A stretch of DNA of 64,000 nt. Source: Crambe crambe (lineage: Eukaryota > Porifera > Demospongiae > Poecilosclerida > Crambeidae). The DNA lies in contig OZ004583.1 in NCBI GenBank assembly GCA_963924555.1, positions 5,489,501 through 5,553,500 on the forward strand. Direction: 5' to 3'. Both the position numbers and the translations under genes were made by a program. The stretch's first letter is position 1, and every line of letters starts with the position of its first letter. Of the stretch, positions 1 through 12,444 are shown piece after piece. The notes beneath the pieces were generated by a model, which was given only the letters and a program-made list of their open reading frames with translations, ran no database searches and was not told the origin of the DNA.

Positions 1-867
1 CTACAACTTGGAAAAGACGATCAACAAGATGTGTCTGGGGCTAGTTGATCAGCTTCGTTCATGGAAGAACCGTCGGTCCAGTGTTTATTCCGTTACGGGA
101 TTTGTATTTCCTGTCTATAAAAGCGACAAGACCGTCGAGGCGTGTGGACGATGGTCCACAGGGTGGATTTGTGTTGGAACAATCTCCGAATAGATGTGTA
201 TGGATTTAGTGGATTCTGTGATTGGTTCCTAAAAGAATACAATGTGGACACGCCAATGTCCACAGTCCATTCGAACATATCATTGTTGTGTGTTCTGGAG
301 ATCTGGATTGTTTGCCTCCTATAAGGGCAATTGCAGAAACAACTGAAATGGAAGTAGAAGTATGGCCCAGGATACTACATCACACCTCTCCGAATGTCGG
401 GCAGTGCAGTTGAAACGTTATTTTAATACCTCTCTGGAAACAAGTTAGACTCAGTGAATTATCCCACATGTAGAAGTAAATATATATGCATGAAAAAAGT
501 GGAAGCTACACATCATAGTGGAAAATATTGAGATGTGCCTTTACTCCTTCCAGCTGCACCTTTACAGAAAAAGAAATACAACCAAGTAAAAAAAAAAACA
601 CAAACAACCAATTAGGACATAAGAAGCTGAAATTTTATAAGACTAAACGTTTGCACCCAAGTCCGGTCCCACCAACAGGACAACCAAGCAAACAAAAAAA
701 AAGAAACTCATCAATCCATGGCAGTGACAGCACTAATCAACATGTAGCATGCATACACTCACATGAACCTCATTCATATACCCAATAACACAAATTAACA
801 TAGGGAAATATAACATACAGAGTAGAAGAAAAGATAGTACAATCAATGATAAATGATCAACAATAAC
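1..867. other. Unassigned region with short open frames
   Basis: No complete gene is visible. A 61-codon open frame runs from base 2 to 193 on the plus strand. Another frame (222-413) contains IVVCSGDLDCLPP, which resembles the conserved acidic segment of NYN/PIN-type nucleases, but no other supporting motif follows and the frames do not join cleanly. From about 430 to 867 the sequence is A-rich and looks non-coding. This may be the remnant of a gene entering from the left edge. I would not name it. Confidence 0.2.
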
Positions 868-984
868 AATAAACAGGAAGTGAAACAATTGCAATAAACA
901 GAAAGTGAAACAATTGCAATGACAACAATAAACAGGAAGTGAAACAATTGCAATGATAACCATAAACAGGAAGTGAAACAATTG
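868..984. repeat. Short tandem repeat, about 25-34 bases, four copies
   Basis: Four copies of a unit containing ATAAACAGGAAGTGAAACAA are spaced 25-34 bases apart. One copy has AGAAAG instead of AGGAAG. Spacers are GACAACA- and GATAACC-type. It is a local minisatellite with no coding signal. Confidence 0.85.
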
Positions 985-1213
985 ACTAAATAGAAAGATC
1001 ACAAACTACGGATAAAAAATGCAGGAGCTGCTAAGCAGTGCAGTTGAGATTAGAGGGCCATCCTCATCATAATGGCTGCATTAGTAGAGGGCCTTCCCTG
1101 AATCTTAATTGCTATGTATAGAGCCATCCCCGAAAGTGGTCCCAATAATGAGTGGTCACTGGTATCCTTTAACATTTTTTCAAACTTTAATTATGTAATT
1201 TTCACTACTCTTG

Positions 1214-1247
<34 letters not shown>

Positions 1248-3162
1248 AGGAATTGACAGAAGGGCACCACCAAGAATGGAGCCGTCAATAATACAATCAT
1301 CACAAGTATACTTTTTCTGCATGCCTATACTGCTCAGATGCTGGAGGAGGTGAGGTCTGGATACTATCTCCATCTCTTCCTGCCACAGGTCTAGCAAAAT
1401 CCTTGCATTTATAATTGATGTCTTCCAAATGTTCTGACATCTCCAAGGCTTCTTTCACAGTCTGTATAGATAGCTGGACACAAATCTTTTCTTGCAGATC
1501 ACCATTAGCTAAAAATCACAATAATAATGATTAGTCAAGACACTTCTCACTAATCTGCAGTCCCTCTACTCAATGGCAGTCAGGCTCCAGGTGGCCCGTC
1601 CATATTAAGTCAAATTAAGCTGCATGCAGACATAGTCTGTAAATAAAGTTTCCTTGGTCTGTTTCGAGAAGCAGGGTAGGTAAGAGTTTCCTAAATTTTT
1701 GTAGAATGTGTGAACTGCCAAGGGTTATCCAGAAGAATTCCAATGTTCATGAGAAGTATAAATATTGATGGACTATAATATTACACGATGAAACAGTTGC
1801 TTCCTTGAAAGGTGATACAATTCCTTTTGAGAATATAAAATAAAATGGTATAAGAAACTGCAAACGTACTCATGAGAAAATCAAATGATGAACTTTGCAG
1901 ACGTTCTTCCAAGCATATTGCAAATAGCAAAATAATAATAATAAATTCCACAATTTCTTTATTGTAGGAATGAGTGAGTTCAGCACATCAAAGACTACCT
2001 TAAAGTAAAAAAAGATTTAAAAATGTGTAGAAACCAGGGCGGGCCATTGAAAAAGATGGATCCAGAGTAGATTTCATAACGAGTCCTTCCCTTCCTTCTT
2101 AAAAATAAGTTGTTTTACTAAACTATATATAAAAAACCAAATAAACAACAAAAAAAAACAACAAAAAACAAAAATAAAATGGTGTAGAAAGAAAAATCGG
2201 CAATTTAATAAACAAGAGAGATGCCATCAAGTCGTAGAAGCTCAAGCATGTAATAATTGGGCCATTAATCCAGAAAAGTGTAAGTGAGTCACTTCCTTTC
2301 TCAAAGTAGTTGTTTCAACTGCTACTAAACTGGGTTGTCTCAAGGAGCTGCTACAAATATTGAGTTCACATACTAACATTTGAATCTATAAGGAAATATA
2401 TATATAAAAAAAAAATTAATAAAAAAAGTAAAACTTATTCAGATAAATGCTGAGTAGGATACAATACTGTTCATATGCCATAAGAATCCACTCCATAATG
2501 ATTTATCAAGTACAAATTGATAAAAAGACTAATAGCATACAAAATTAATCGGGGAAAAAAACACAAAATATCAACATAATACACAAAAAAAGGAGAAAAC
2601 AAATAAGCATTGTGGTCAATACAACTATACAGGATACATAGTGTGATTAATGGTATACCAAGAGAGGGTTATCAATGAGGTCATATGAGTGTCTGCACCA
2701 CTATATATATACTTAGTCTAGTCAAACTACCGTAACAGAGTCAAGGTAAAGGTTGTGGTTCCCATGGAGCCCATAGATTAAGATTCCTTATTTTTGCTGG
2801 ATACAGAATCCACGCTAAAGACATAAATCTTCAGGAGTTGCAGGCGACCTGCACCATCTGCATCACTCCAAGTTGCCAGCAAGACAAATTTGGCGTTAGA
2901 GGCCAGACACAAAGTTAGTCATGTTTTAGATATGGAATATTAAAGTAGTATGTTAGAAGAAATCATTCTTAGTAGTCTCACTCAGGCCAAAATTGACTTA
3001 TCCCTGATTTCACTTGCCTTGCTATGCTATGTGTGACTAGAATTTTTGTTTCATGATACTCTTAGTCAGAATAATTAGTATAAGCAGACATTTCAATCAC
3101 TTCTCTTTTCCCCGTGATGCACTAGTCCAAATAATTTTTATATTAACAGACGTTTCAATCAC
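985..3162. other. AT-rich non-coding stretch
   Basis: No supported gene was seen over about 2.2 kb; frames are closed frequently and A-runs are common. A short direct duplication sits just before the next element: GCAGACATTTCAATCACTT-like sequence at about 3,083-3,103 recurs at about 3,146-3,164. Confidence 0.6.
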
Positions 3163-3166
3163 TTAA

Positions 3167-3182
3167 GGGTGGATTATACCAT
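3167..3182 (+). repeat. Left inverted terminus of Mutator-like element
   Basis: GGGTGGATTATACCAT, preceded by TTAA. The pairing arm lies at 5,477-5,492 as an exact reverse complement; beyond 16 bases similarity falls to A/T-rich sequence. Confidence 0.85.
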
Positions 3183-3578
3183 ATGTTTTTGAAAAAAATA
3201 ACAAAAAAATAAAAAAAAATTTTTTTATTTGTTTATTCTGTGGGTATATCTATGAAGTAGCTATGTTTCAAGTCTGGAAGGGACACTTCTTCTTTAAGTT
3301 ATGAATTTTTTAGCACACTCACTATTTCAATCACCCGTTTCATCCGCGAGGAAGATATCATCTCAACCTCGCCGTACATTCTGTATCACACCTAACTATT
3401 CACTTTTTTTAAAAGTTTTTATATTCAAAATAAAGCTCGCTTCCTGCATTTTGCAGCTATGGAAGCTGCGCAGAGGTGGCAGGAAGTGGATAGAAAAGGC
3501 AGGAACTGCGCATGCCACGCGTTCTTTTTCAACTTTTGAACTAAAATCAAAGTTGGTGTCTGTGTTGTCAGGTTTATT

Positions 3579-4691
3579 ATGCCTCCCAAACGCAGAGTTA
3601 GTGGGGAAAAGCGTCCAAAAGGCTTCACTGGAACTCCATACCGTCTTGTGAAAGCAAGAGCAGAGAACTCCGGAGGACAGAATCAACAAAGCGAGTCTGA
3701 AGAAGAGCAAGAGTATGTCGTACCCTCTGCCAGTAAGAGAAAGTTGTTGGGGCTAAGTGATGGTGTGGAGAACTCCGAAGAGTTCAATGCCTGGTTTGAG
3801 TGGCATAAAGATGAGTGTACCCTGAATCACAGTGGCTCATCTTCAGCAATGGAGGTGGGTGGGGCTCTAGTTCTGTGGAAGAGATCAATTGAGTATCTGA
3901 ACTTTCGATATGTGAATGTGGTCATTGATGGTGACTCTAAAGCCATCAGCTCTGTCCAGAAAGCTAAACTGTATGGTGACGATTGCCCAGTTATGAAGTA
4001 TGAGTGTGTGGGGCACGTTCAAAAACGTGTCGGCGCAGCCATGATAAAGCTAAAAAGAAACCCTCCTACAGAAATGGTTGAGGTAGTGGTGGAAAAAGCC
4101 GTAAAGGCCCATAAGGCTACCAAAATTGCCCTGCCGTTGCGGCTAAGCCCGCTGTCACAAAGACAGTGGCACGCAAAGTACGGATCGGTGGCATTGGTGG
4201 AATTACGGAAAGAAAATATAAGAAACTGCAGCAATACTATGGCAATGCCATACGTGAGCACGCAGGTGACTTGGAGGGTATGATTGATGGTTGTGTACTA
4301 CCACACTATCTTCACAGATGCTAACCCCCAGCACAATAAGTGTCCCAAAGGTGCTGACTCGTGGTGTAAATACCAACAGTCACTAGCGCTGAAGGTAACC
4401 CCACCAGAGCATCTCAGGGATGATGATCCTAAAAGACTCATTCCTCTGAGATTGACTGAATATGTGAAGCCAATCTTCGAACGACTTTGTAGTCGTGAGT
4501 TGTTGGCTAAGTGTTCTCGGTGCTGCCGTGAATATTTTCATGAGCAAGATGTTTTCCGCATCAAGTGTGCGGAAAAGCTGCAACTGGCTGGTGAGAGGAG
4601 GAGGAGGAAATCGAACAAGAGACGTAAAGCTGCTGCCGATGAAAGGAAGTGTGCTGCAGAGGGGACTACCTACCAGGCAGGGAGTTTCTAA
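3579..4691 (+). pseudogene. Mutator-like transposase, frameshifted and internally deleted
   Basis: The first open segment (3,579-4,283) starts with a basic MPPKRR N-terminus. It then carries NHSGSSSAMEVGGA, LWKRS and VIDGDSKAISSV, then YECVGHVQKRVG, the hallmark blocks of the Mutator-like transposase domain common in cnidarian and sponge repeats; DGDS supplies a catalytic-type acidic residue. The frame is lost between about 4,120 and 4,190. Coding resumes at 4,284 with TDANPQHNKCP and GADSWCKYQ, then a basic tail ending YQAGSF at 4,691. The N-terminal zinc-finger part of the family and the segment after KCS (about 4,515) look deleted, so the gene is shorter than usual. It lies centrally between the element's inverted ends, which fits an inactive resident transposase. 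Confidence 0.8.
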
Positions 4692-5476
4692 ATTGTTCGG
4701 ATTGTTGTGTAAGAGGGCTAGTTGGCTCTGATCCAGAGTTTTTGGATTCCAGTGGAACTTTGGATTGCTTCTCCCATGTTGATCATGGAGCAGTGATGAC
4801 AGAGACCGACTTCTGACTGTCATGCAGATCAGATATAGCCCTCACCAGTCTGAGCTCCCTAATGATCAGGATATCCCTTCATTGACTCTAAGGTATGTTA
4901 ATTTATCATCTTTTTTGTACACTAAATACCCTCCTTTTCTTTCCCTCCCATTTTCTGCTACAGTTTGAATTACAAGTTATACAAGAGTTTCAAACAGCAT
5001 TTCTGGACTTTGATAAATGACCTCAAATTACACTCGAATAAAAAATCATAACTCAGTCATATAATTTTTTTACATCAAAGTTTTGATATCACTAAATAGC
5101 TCTTTTATTCCTCTACAAAATGAACGAGAGAAATATTTTTAGAAATATCCTATCACGAGTTATTCACCGTTCCTTTCAAATGATGTCATTTCTAGACAAA
5201 AGGATTTTTAAAAAATCAATGAAGTGGTTTCAGGGTAAATCCCTCGTTGATATCATGTATCTGTGGTCACTCTACACTTAGCCAAATTAGGAAGTGTTGG
5301 TAGTACAGTATGAATAACTTGTGATTTTTGATACAAGGTGCTAATAGCTTACCGTTTGCACCTGAACTAGGCATAATTAGAATGCTCTATGAATAAGCTA
5401 CAATTTGATACCTAAAAATTAAAAAAAGACTCAAAGTATAAGAAAGTTATGGACAAAAAATCACAAAACCAAAAAA

Positions 5477-5492
5477 ATGGTATAATCCACCC
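5477..5492 (-). repeat. Right inverted terminus of Mutator-like element
   Basis: ATGGTATAATCCACCC, exact reverse complement of 3,167-3,182, followed directly by TTAA at 5,493. Confidence 0.85.
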
Positions 5493-5496
5493 TTAA

Positions 5497-6871
5497 CAGT
5501 GAACAAGCCTTCAGGATATAAGCAGCTTTAACATTATTATGTACACACTATACTTATCACTTCAATGATTTCAGTTTATATCCCCTTCCTGTCATGTAAG
5601 CAGTTTGCTGATAGGACAAACCAATTAAAACTGCCTTATCACAAACGGTGTCCTTAGGAATTCCAGCTGCAATCACCTCATCAGAAATAGTGTCATCTTC
5701 AACTGGCTATCATGAAATAAAATGTGGAAAAAAGTGGCCACTCTTTAGTATTTGCCCTTTTGATTTACTTTACATAGTTACCTATAACAACAACTACTTG
5801 CTAGCCTTCTCGTTGACCAGAAAGAAGATCATCCATTGATGCAAAGTTTTCACGTCTCTCCTGAGCTTTGTCGAAGAAGACCAAAGCAAATCTTGATCAG
5901 ATATTTGACCTTTTGACCCAATAAATGGCCTATGGCAGACTGTTAAAATCCTCACTGGAAAGGTATTCTCATTTTAGGTTTGAAGACAGTGGGAAATTAA
6001 AGTGTTCATGGATTCGAATTTTTCTGACAAAATATAATTATAGTGACAGTACTCTGTGAAAAGATGCGGGACTTTTCCCTTTGGACAGAAAAGGGACGAC
6101 ACCAGCACAAGACAACAGGAAGCGATTAACATTAAACCACGCCCACTAACTAAACATTGCATATTCATTCATTCTCTGTTTGAGTGCTGATGTAAATATT
6201 TTATTCTAATAATATAACTCGCTACTAAACCACTACTTGGGCAGAGGATCCTGTTGCAGTCACCCTGGCTTCGCTCTCCAGCAGACCGGGATACGGCACT
6301 TCCATGATTTATGACAATCATCTCATTTCCTATTGGCACATTCATTAGCATGATTCCCAGTCTCAAGATTTTTTTCTTCAATCAGCCTTTGTAATAGCAA
6401 AAAAAAAAAAGATATTCATCATCTCTGATGTCATCCTCGAGCTCCACCAGCTTATAGCCAAATCACCTGGGTTTGTATGCTAATAGTGCTTTCCATTGCA
6501 TGAACCATGTATCAACTCTTCAGCCATTGTGTATATCCCTGATGGAGTTGAAGGTAAATATATGCAATTTTAAAGCTGGCTCATAAAAGAAATCAGTGAG
6601 CTAAAGAAAAGTTATTCTTACTCATTCAAGCATCCAGTCTCTCTTGATCTGAACCTCTTCTCAGTAATCTGGTAGTAAGGACAACTATGGATAATAATCG
6701 GCTTTTACAGGTATAACCCCAATAATTGCTGCGGAAAAACGAAGGAGAAAAAAAGCAGAAAGTTCGTTTGCTGCACCAAGGTTTATGGGCTGCAAGAGGA
6801 TGCTAATGAATTTTTCATAGGACTAGTCAATAAACTACTGAATATGCTGCCAGACCAGTATATAATTGACC
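5497..6871. other. Non-coding stretch between elements
   Basis: No convincing coding frame or known element was seen. Short frames are interrupted, and an 11-base A-run sits near 6,400. Confidence 0.5.
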
Positions 6872-7230
6872 TCCACAGATTCTTCTAATGCTCTCTCTTG
6901 AAGAGTTAGCTACACCTCACTGCTTTGCTTTATGCAAAAAAATTATCATTACAAAAATGTGTGAAAAACCCGGAGCAGCATTCAGGATTACAAGATTAAG
7001 AACCAACATGAAATAAAAGAGTGATTCACCATGAACTAGTGCGCCACAAGTATCAGGAAATGAGGCTTGTTGAAGAACTGCATAGATGAACTTGAACCAA
7101 TTGGACTGGGGAAGCTGGACAAAATTTCAACCAAAAAAGGCTGCAATACTGTGCCTCAGCACTTCAGTAAAAAGACTTATTTAGGCAATGCATGTCTTTA
7201 ATTGTGAATCCAAACCTTATGTCACCTTAG
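6872..7230 (+). repeat. Dispersed repeat, copy 1 (second copy at 18.2 kb)
   Basis: The phrase TTGACCTCCACAGATTCTTC and the following A-rich and TGAACTTGAACC-type segments recur at 18,207-18,440. In that copy the intervening segments are absent, so the two copies differ by insertions or deletions. In the second copy one frame reads through ELEPLGLGKLDEISREIKI, suggesting an old coding piece of an unidentified element. Confidence 0.6.
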
Positions 7231-7296
7231 CCAAAATTAATCTCTTCTATGCACAAGGAAAACAAGGTGATTAATTGAGAGAGAAGAAACTTTACA

Positions 7297-7541
7297 TACC
7301 GTATATGAGTTAAATTTGGCGGTGTATTAAATTTGACGGTTTGGCGGTTCATCTTTGAACCGCCAATAACAATGTCCGCCAATAGCTATGGGGGCTGGGC
7401 CATAGATACTGTCATGCATACGCGGTAATGTGCATGCGAGCGCGAATGCGCGGTAACACGCTGCCAATAATAATGTCCGCCAAAAGCCTTCCTTGGTACA
7501 AACACCAAATAAACTCCGCCAAAATTAACTTATATACGGTA
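7297..7541. mobile_element. Small non-autonomous inverted-repeat element, about 245 bases
   Basis: The left end reads TACCGTATATGAGTTAAATT then TGGCGG. The right end is its near-complement (CCGCC, AAAATTAACT, TATATACGGTA), about 26 paired bases with two mismatches. TA at both outer edges could be a TA target duplication, as in mariner/Tc1-type elements. The inside is CpG-rich, contains a second GGCGGTT...AACCGCC hairpin, and encodes nothing. Confidence 0.8.
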
Positions 7542-8388
7542 TAGCAAAAATATAGCACCTTATCTAAAGCAATGGGGTTCTTATCGCCCACATTGTAAAG
7601 GATGCCAACACAGCCCTAGGAAGAAAAGTTTGCAAATTTAAAATCTATCCTGTGATGACTGAGGAGGCGGACAGGAGAGAGTCAGATTATTCAATCTACC
7701 GAATCTACAACAAACTCACCTACATTATTGTAGTAAAGCTATCTGTAGGGATACACTTCTGGGGAACCAATTTGCATACATAATCAGTATCTCATGTCAG
7801 TCGCGGGCAGGTACAAGTCTGAGAAAGCAGCAAGAGAAATATCCGCTGACATTTCAAAGATCCGTCCCACAAGATGGTTGAAAGGATCGGGAATGCAACC
7901 AAATGTGCTACTAAGAAAGGTTAAGTAAATATCCAATAGATGATGCTACACCAAAGTTGCCACAGAAATGTGTTTGGAAGATCAATTTTCAGCGTGAAAT
8001 AAATAGATCAAAGGGCATCCAAGAGATCAAGGATCTGCAAAAGGATTGCAGAATTTATGCTGTAGACCCCAATTGCTGATTTGTTACGAAGATACCCTGT
8101 CAGCAATGTTGACGATGACAACAAATCCTTCGAACCACATAATAAGCAATGAACTTGCTATAAGTAAACCACAAGGGATTCTGTTCTAGTGCCTCTACAT
8201 TTCCGCAGCACCGACAATTTACTTTAAATGAAGAGGGCACTTTAGTTCAAGAAATGCTGGACTTGTATCCTACTCTTTCCCGACCAGCTATTGTAATCGG
8301 TCAATTTAAACACTATACTGCTTTGTGAATCTTGATTTATCAAAAATAGTTCAAAATCAAAATCGGAGTAAACTTCAATCAAGTAACC
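7542..8388. other. Unassigned stretch
   Basis: No supported gene. A 48-codon open frame at about 8,190-8,328 (ending near IGQFKHYTAL) could be an isolated exon, but it shows no recognisable motif. Confidence 0.35.
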
Positions 8389-8456
8389 CACCCATCATCA
8401 ATATTCCCAAACTACGAGCTACTTTAGCTTGTAGTTTGGTAATGTTGGTGATGGGT
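8389..8456. repeat. Imperfect hairpin, about 30-base arms
   Basis: CCCATCATCAATATTCCCAA and following bases pair with a downstream TTTGGTAATG..GATGGG arm around an AGCT-rich centre. The arm motif TAGTTTGGTGATGGGTA also occurs near 45,470, so this is probably part of a dispersed small repeat. Confidence 0.65.
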
Positions 8457-9681
8457 AGTCTTGGTCCATTTGGTAACTGCAAACATATTTCAGCTTTGAG
8501 ATGTGCTTTAGAGGAGTACAGTCGCATTAGGACTTTACAAATCCCTACTGCATGTACATCTGAACTCCATCTGAACTCCAAACATGGAATCAGCCAAGGA
8601 AAAGGAAATTGGATTCGTTACCAACAACTTGTTCACAGTCACAAGATCCTCGCCCATCACATTTACAATCAACTTCAATCTTAGCTACAGAGATGCTACC
8701 AAATGGACCAAGACCTGCTGGACACCCACACTCTTGTGTATGTAATATAATATAACACCAGATCTGAACCAAGCACCACACCTAAGGAGAAGCTCATCCT
8801 TGTCTATTAAAAATCCCCCTCTGATTAAACACTGCTGTCGGGGCCGGAGGGGGAGAAGAAAGCTGCCCAAGATAAGAAGAGCCTCTAACGTTGTCTCTAT
8901 GTTTATCATAACAAACACAAGGTGTTTGTCCACCAATGCTCCCAGCGTATCAGCCTCCCGTTAGGTACCTAATAAAATATTTGGCATAAAAATTTCCCTT
9001 GTACAAATGCATTGAAGCTCCAGGCCTCAATGGTATTACTTGCATCATGTGACAGCTACTAGTTATGCTACTCCATGCATGGCTCACTGAATTTAGCAGG
9101 CATTTTTCCAAGGAGGGAGAAGGTGACGAGTTCTTTAGTGAAAGGGAGCTGACACTAATGGCAATGCTGGTTAATAGATTTACTGTGGCTGCCTTCAGCC
9201 CTGGAGTCAAAATTGATGCAGAATGCAAACTAAAGAAAATATGTGTTGATGGAAAGAACTGTGATTTTTACTTCCGGCCCTTCACGCTACCAGCACCAGA
9301 AGTTGCCAAATATCGTCAGAGTGAATGATTTAGGGATTGGCTCAGAGTTTATGTACCTCACATCAGACACATAGGTGTAACGCAGTAATTCCCTTTCAGT
9401 TAAACACATTTCAATAAGCTAATGAAAGGTGTCAGAGAAGCCTGTGACATTAGATTCAAGATGAATTGGTAGCTCGACGTCAATTTTGATGGAGACCTTG
9501 AAGTTTGAGTATGTATTGAGGGTACAGGAAGGATTTTCAAATAAATTCATACATTGCTTTCCACGTGGCTGTCCTTGACTTTGCTGCACTGCCTCCTCAA
9601 CGGCTGATTCAGAATACAAGCCACTAGGCTTAACCACACCCATCAATTCCACTTTAGTCAAACAAACACATTTCAACACCC
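8457..9681. other. Unassigned stretch with one open frame (9,065-9,328)
   Basis: An 87-codon plus-strand frame (9,065-9,328) encodes a soluble, charged peptide with FSPGVKIDAECKLKK and CVDGKNCDFYFRPF. It could be an exon, but no family was recognised and no clean splice context was worked out. The rest shows nothing identifiable. Confidence 0.3.
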
Positions 9682-9789
9682 TATAGCGAAATTTTTTCGT
9701 GGGTCAAATTTTTCATGGTTTTGAATAATAATACATGAGAATAATGGTGCACAACAATATTTGTAAAACCACGAAAATTTTGCGCTATA
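9682..9789. mobile_element. Tiny inverted-repeat element, 108 bases
   Basis: The left end TATAGCGAAATTTTTTCGTGG pairs with the right end CCACGAAAATTTTGCGCTATA. The arms are about 21 bases with few mismatches, and TA sits at both edges. It encodes nothing and resembles a foldback-type MITE. Confidence 0.75.
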
Positions 9790-11107
9790 CAGTACATCAG
9801 CTACCTCATCGATCTTCAAGTTGTTCAACTCCTTCCATTTCTTCAAAAACTCTGCCAGCCAGTCAATAACACTCAACGTGCAAGTCAGGATAAAAGTGAA
9901 GCAAACCAATGCGTCCGAATCTGATTCTATCAGACATCAGATGGTGACAAACTCACTGATAATTAGAACACAAGTTAGCGTCGGAGAGATCCAAAGTAGA
10001 GATCATAGAATCCACCTCTTGTTCTCTTTACACTTCTTACAGACTTTCTCGATAGTTTCCAGACCTTCTCTAAAGCCTTTTTCATTTACGATCTCGTGTA
10101 TGAAGCAGCTTTCATTTCTGTAACGATGGATGGAGACCATTTGAACTATCAGCTCTCAGCTAATTTTTAATAATAACGTAGTAAGAAAGGTAGCAGTTCT
10201 GCACACTCAGCGTACTCAACCTCGGGTTCTGCTTCTTGTTCTATTATTGCCCGTCATCATGGTAGACAGACAAAGTCCAGCTGGAATAGAATCCACTGCT
10301 GTAGCCATCATTATAATAGACGACCTCTGTGATTATACCCCTCACTCATGTTTAAAAAAAAGCTTTTGCTGTCCGAACTGGTTCGTCCTTGGCCTAGGCT
10401 AATGCTCAATCCGACACTCTGTACCGACTCACTATCCGCGATCCAGTAACTTTTATGGAGAGTACGAGTGCACATGTCACTGAGCTCCGTGTATTACCTG
10501 TTACTTCCGGAAATGTATAGCAACATGAAAGCAATCCATAAAATGATGTAATCATCATTAACACGAATTAATGAAAGCATCTCCATCTGATTGGAAAGTG
10601 GATAGAAGTCTCCTGGGTAGAGATGAAGTCTGTTTGGGGGGGGGGGGGGGGGGGGGGGGTTGAGAGAAAGTTACGAGCGACATAATCTCCTGGGATATTT
10701 CATCGCCGTGCATGAATTTAGGAGCCAAGGGATGGAGAGGCCACACATCCATTACAGAAATCACCACATTTGCTTTTCCTAATCTCGATGATAAGGACTG
10801 TCTGACTGAAATTACTGTGAAATGGGAAAGCAGCTAAGGATGACCCACATCTATTTAGCTACCGGATTTTCCCCCCAATATTTTTGAACTCATGACAAGT
10901 ATAGGGGAAGGTGGCAGTGGTCAATGGGAAGGTGCGTATGGGGTTCCTTGTATTAAAAGATATCAAGAGGGGAGACGAGGTCCTCTACCTGCTATTTCCT
11001 ACCTGCCTAAAGCGATGAAATCCAAATTGAAAAACCATGACCAGACACAGAAACAAGGCGTGGGCTCACTCTGCGAACCAAGACCAGCCATAGCCCGAAC
11101 CCAGCAC
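9790..11107. other. Unassigned stretch with G-homopolymer
   Basis: A run of 24 G residues lies at 10,636-10,659. The segment 10,360-10,520 is richer in CpG than its surroundings and could be a promoter, but no adjoining gene was found. Short open frames here show no recognisable domain. Confidence 0.35.
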
Positions 11108-11114
11108 TAGCCCT

Positions 11115-11800
11115 AGCCCTTAGCAACCTATCCTTAGAAAAAAAATTCACATAGTGGGGCTGGCTTCATGGACATATCACCTTGAAAAAGACTAGTACCT
11201 TGACAAAGGACAAACTCAAAGTCCGAAACGTTGGAACTTTTTTTGAATTAAAATTTTTTCTCTATCTATCTACTCAATTCCATTCTCGCCCGTAGATGTC
11301 GAAGACACTACCAAAGAAGAAGAACCAGACACAGATAGGCGTGGGTGTACTCCGAACCACGATCAGGAGCAAAACTCGCTCCAAACAATCCAGCCCAATC
11401 CCTAACCCAGCCTTAGCCACCTATCCTCAGAAAAAAAATTCACATAGTGGGGCTGGCTTCATGGACATATCACCTTGAAAAAGACTAGTACCGCTAGTCG
11501 AAACGTTGGTGTTTTCAAAAAAGAATTTTTTTGACTTTACCTGCTATATCTCTCTACCAATTTATTTACCGGCTATTGAACTGTGGCAGAGACCACTCTG
11601 CATCGTTTTTATCAGATACAGAACTCTTATCTACCAGAATCTTCCTACCTACAAGAATAATGGCAACCAAAGTGACAAAGAAGAACTACCCAAAGAAGAA
11701 TATAGGCGTGAGTTCGCTTAAAACCAAATTGGATGCACTAGCCCTTAGCCACCTATCCTCAGAAAAAAAATTCACATAGTGGGGCTGGCTTCATGGTTAT
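11115..11800. repeat. Three copies of an 85-base repeat with LINE-type linker motif
   Basis: A unit around CACATAGTGGGGCTGGCTTC recurs at about 11,115-11,200, 11,409-11,493 and 11,740-11,797. The first two continue into GAAAAAGACTAGTACC; copy 2 then has GCTAGTCGAAACGTTGG and copy 1 a variant with AAAGTCCGAAACGTTGG. A 'CGAAACGTTGG' phrase after a small hairpin is typical of inter-ORF or 3' regions of some non-LTR elements. Copies are about 300 bases apart, so this is a decayed tandem array. Confidence 0.7.
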
Positions 11801-11868
11801 GCTCCCATGTTTTATAAACTAACTCTGATAGTGTACACGAATTTTTTTGTAAGCATATTCTTATTCTT

Positions 11869-11892
11869 AAAAAAAAAAAAAAAAAAAAAAAA
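11869..11892 (+). repeat. Poly-A tract
   Basis: 24 A residues in a row, just after the third copy of the 85-base repeat. It could mark the 3' end of a retroposed copy. Confidence 0.8.
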
Positions 11893-12444
11893 GGCAAGCA
11901 AGCGTTCAGTCACAGCTGCACCAAGGTCACTCCATTTATCCTCTCTGGTGTTCAGCTTCCTACTTCCTGTTCCAGCCCCACTGGCATTGGTGCAAGGCAT
12001 TGATCTTCCTCGACCAGATGAAGAATGCTACACAAAAAATGACAGTTGCTGCTCCAATCCTGACTACTTTCAGATAGCCACTCCTCTCCCACCTCCCTCT
12101 CTAAATTTGTGCAGCATACCCCAAGACTCAAGGCAGCCTCAGGACATATGGTGTGCGTTATTTAAAATCTAGATTGTGAATACAGTCCATTCAATCTGCA
12201 GGGTGCATCGAGAAGAACTGGTAACTGGGCGATCAAGAAGTGCTAGTTTACTCTCCGAAATTGCAGTAGCAGTTGAAAGATTGGAGTGGCACGGGATAGA
12301 AGAAAATCCAGATGCAATCTTTCTCATCATTTGATTTTATCACTTTTAAATTTTACCATCTGTTTGTCCACCAACGTATAATTTCTGTGTTCAAAACTTG
12401 CCTCAAAGATGTCTCAAGCTTGGGACCTAGCTTAAAAGAGTATC
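11893..12444. other. Unassigned stretch
   Basis: No supported gene. An open frame across the poly-A tract (11,807-12,172) is proline/serine-rich with no motif and starts in the homopolymer; I treat it as chance. Confidence 0.4.

Larger units (their letters stand above)
3163..5496 (+). mobile_element. Mutator-like DNA transposon, decayed, TTAA-flanked
   Basis: A 2.3-kb element is bounded by perfect 16-base inverted ends, GGGTGGATTATACCAT at 3,167-3,182 and its complement at 5,477-5,492. Each end is directly abutted by TTAA on its outer side (3,163-3,166 and 5,493-5,496). The sequence between holds one broken transposase gene on the plus strand and long A/T-rich flanks. The inverted ends are seen directly. 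Treating TTAA as the target duplication is inference, since it could also be the outermost part of the ends. Confidence 0.8.

Noticed and set aside
222..413. NYN-type nuclease gene
   Set aside because: Only one short motif-like string is present, without the other acidic residues.
3151..5505. A 9-base target duplication around the Mutator-like element
   Set aside because: Flanks TTTCAATCAC and CAGTGAACAA do not match; only TTAA is shared.
11807..12172. 121-codon frame across the poly-A tract
   Set aside because: It reads through 24 A residues as lysines and has no motif; likely chance.
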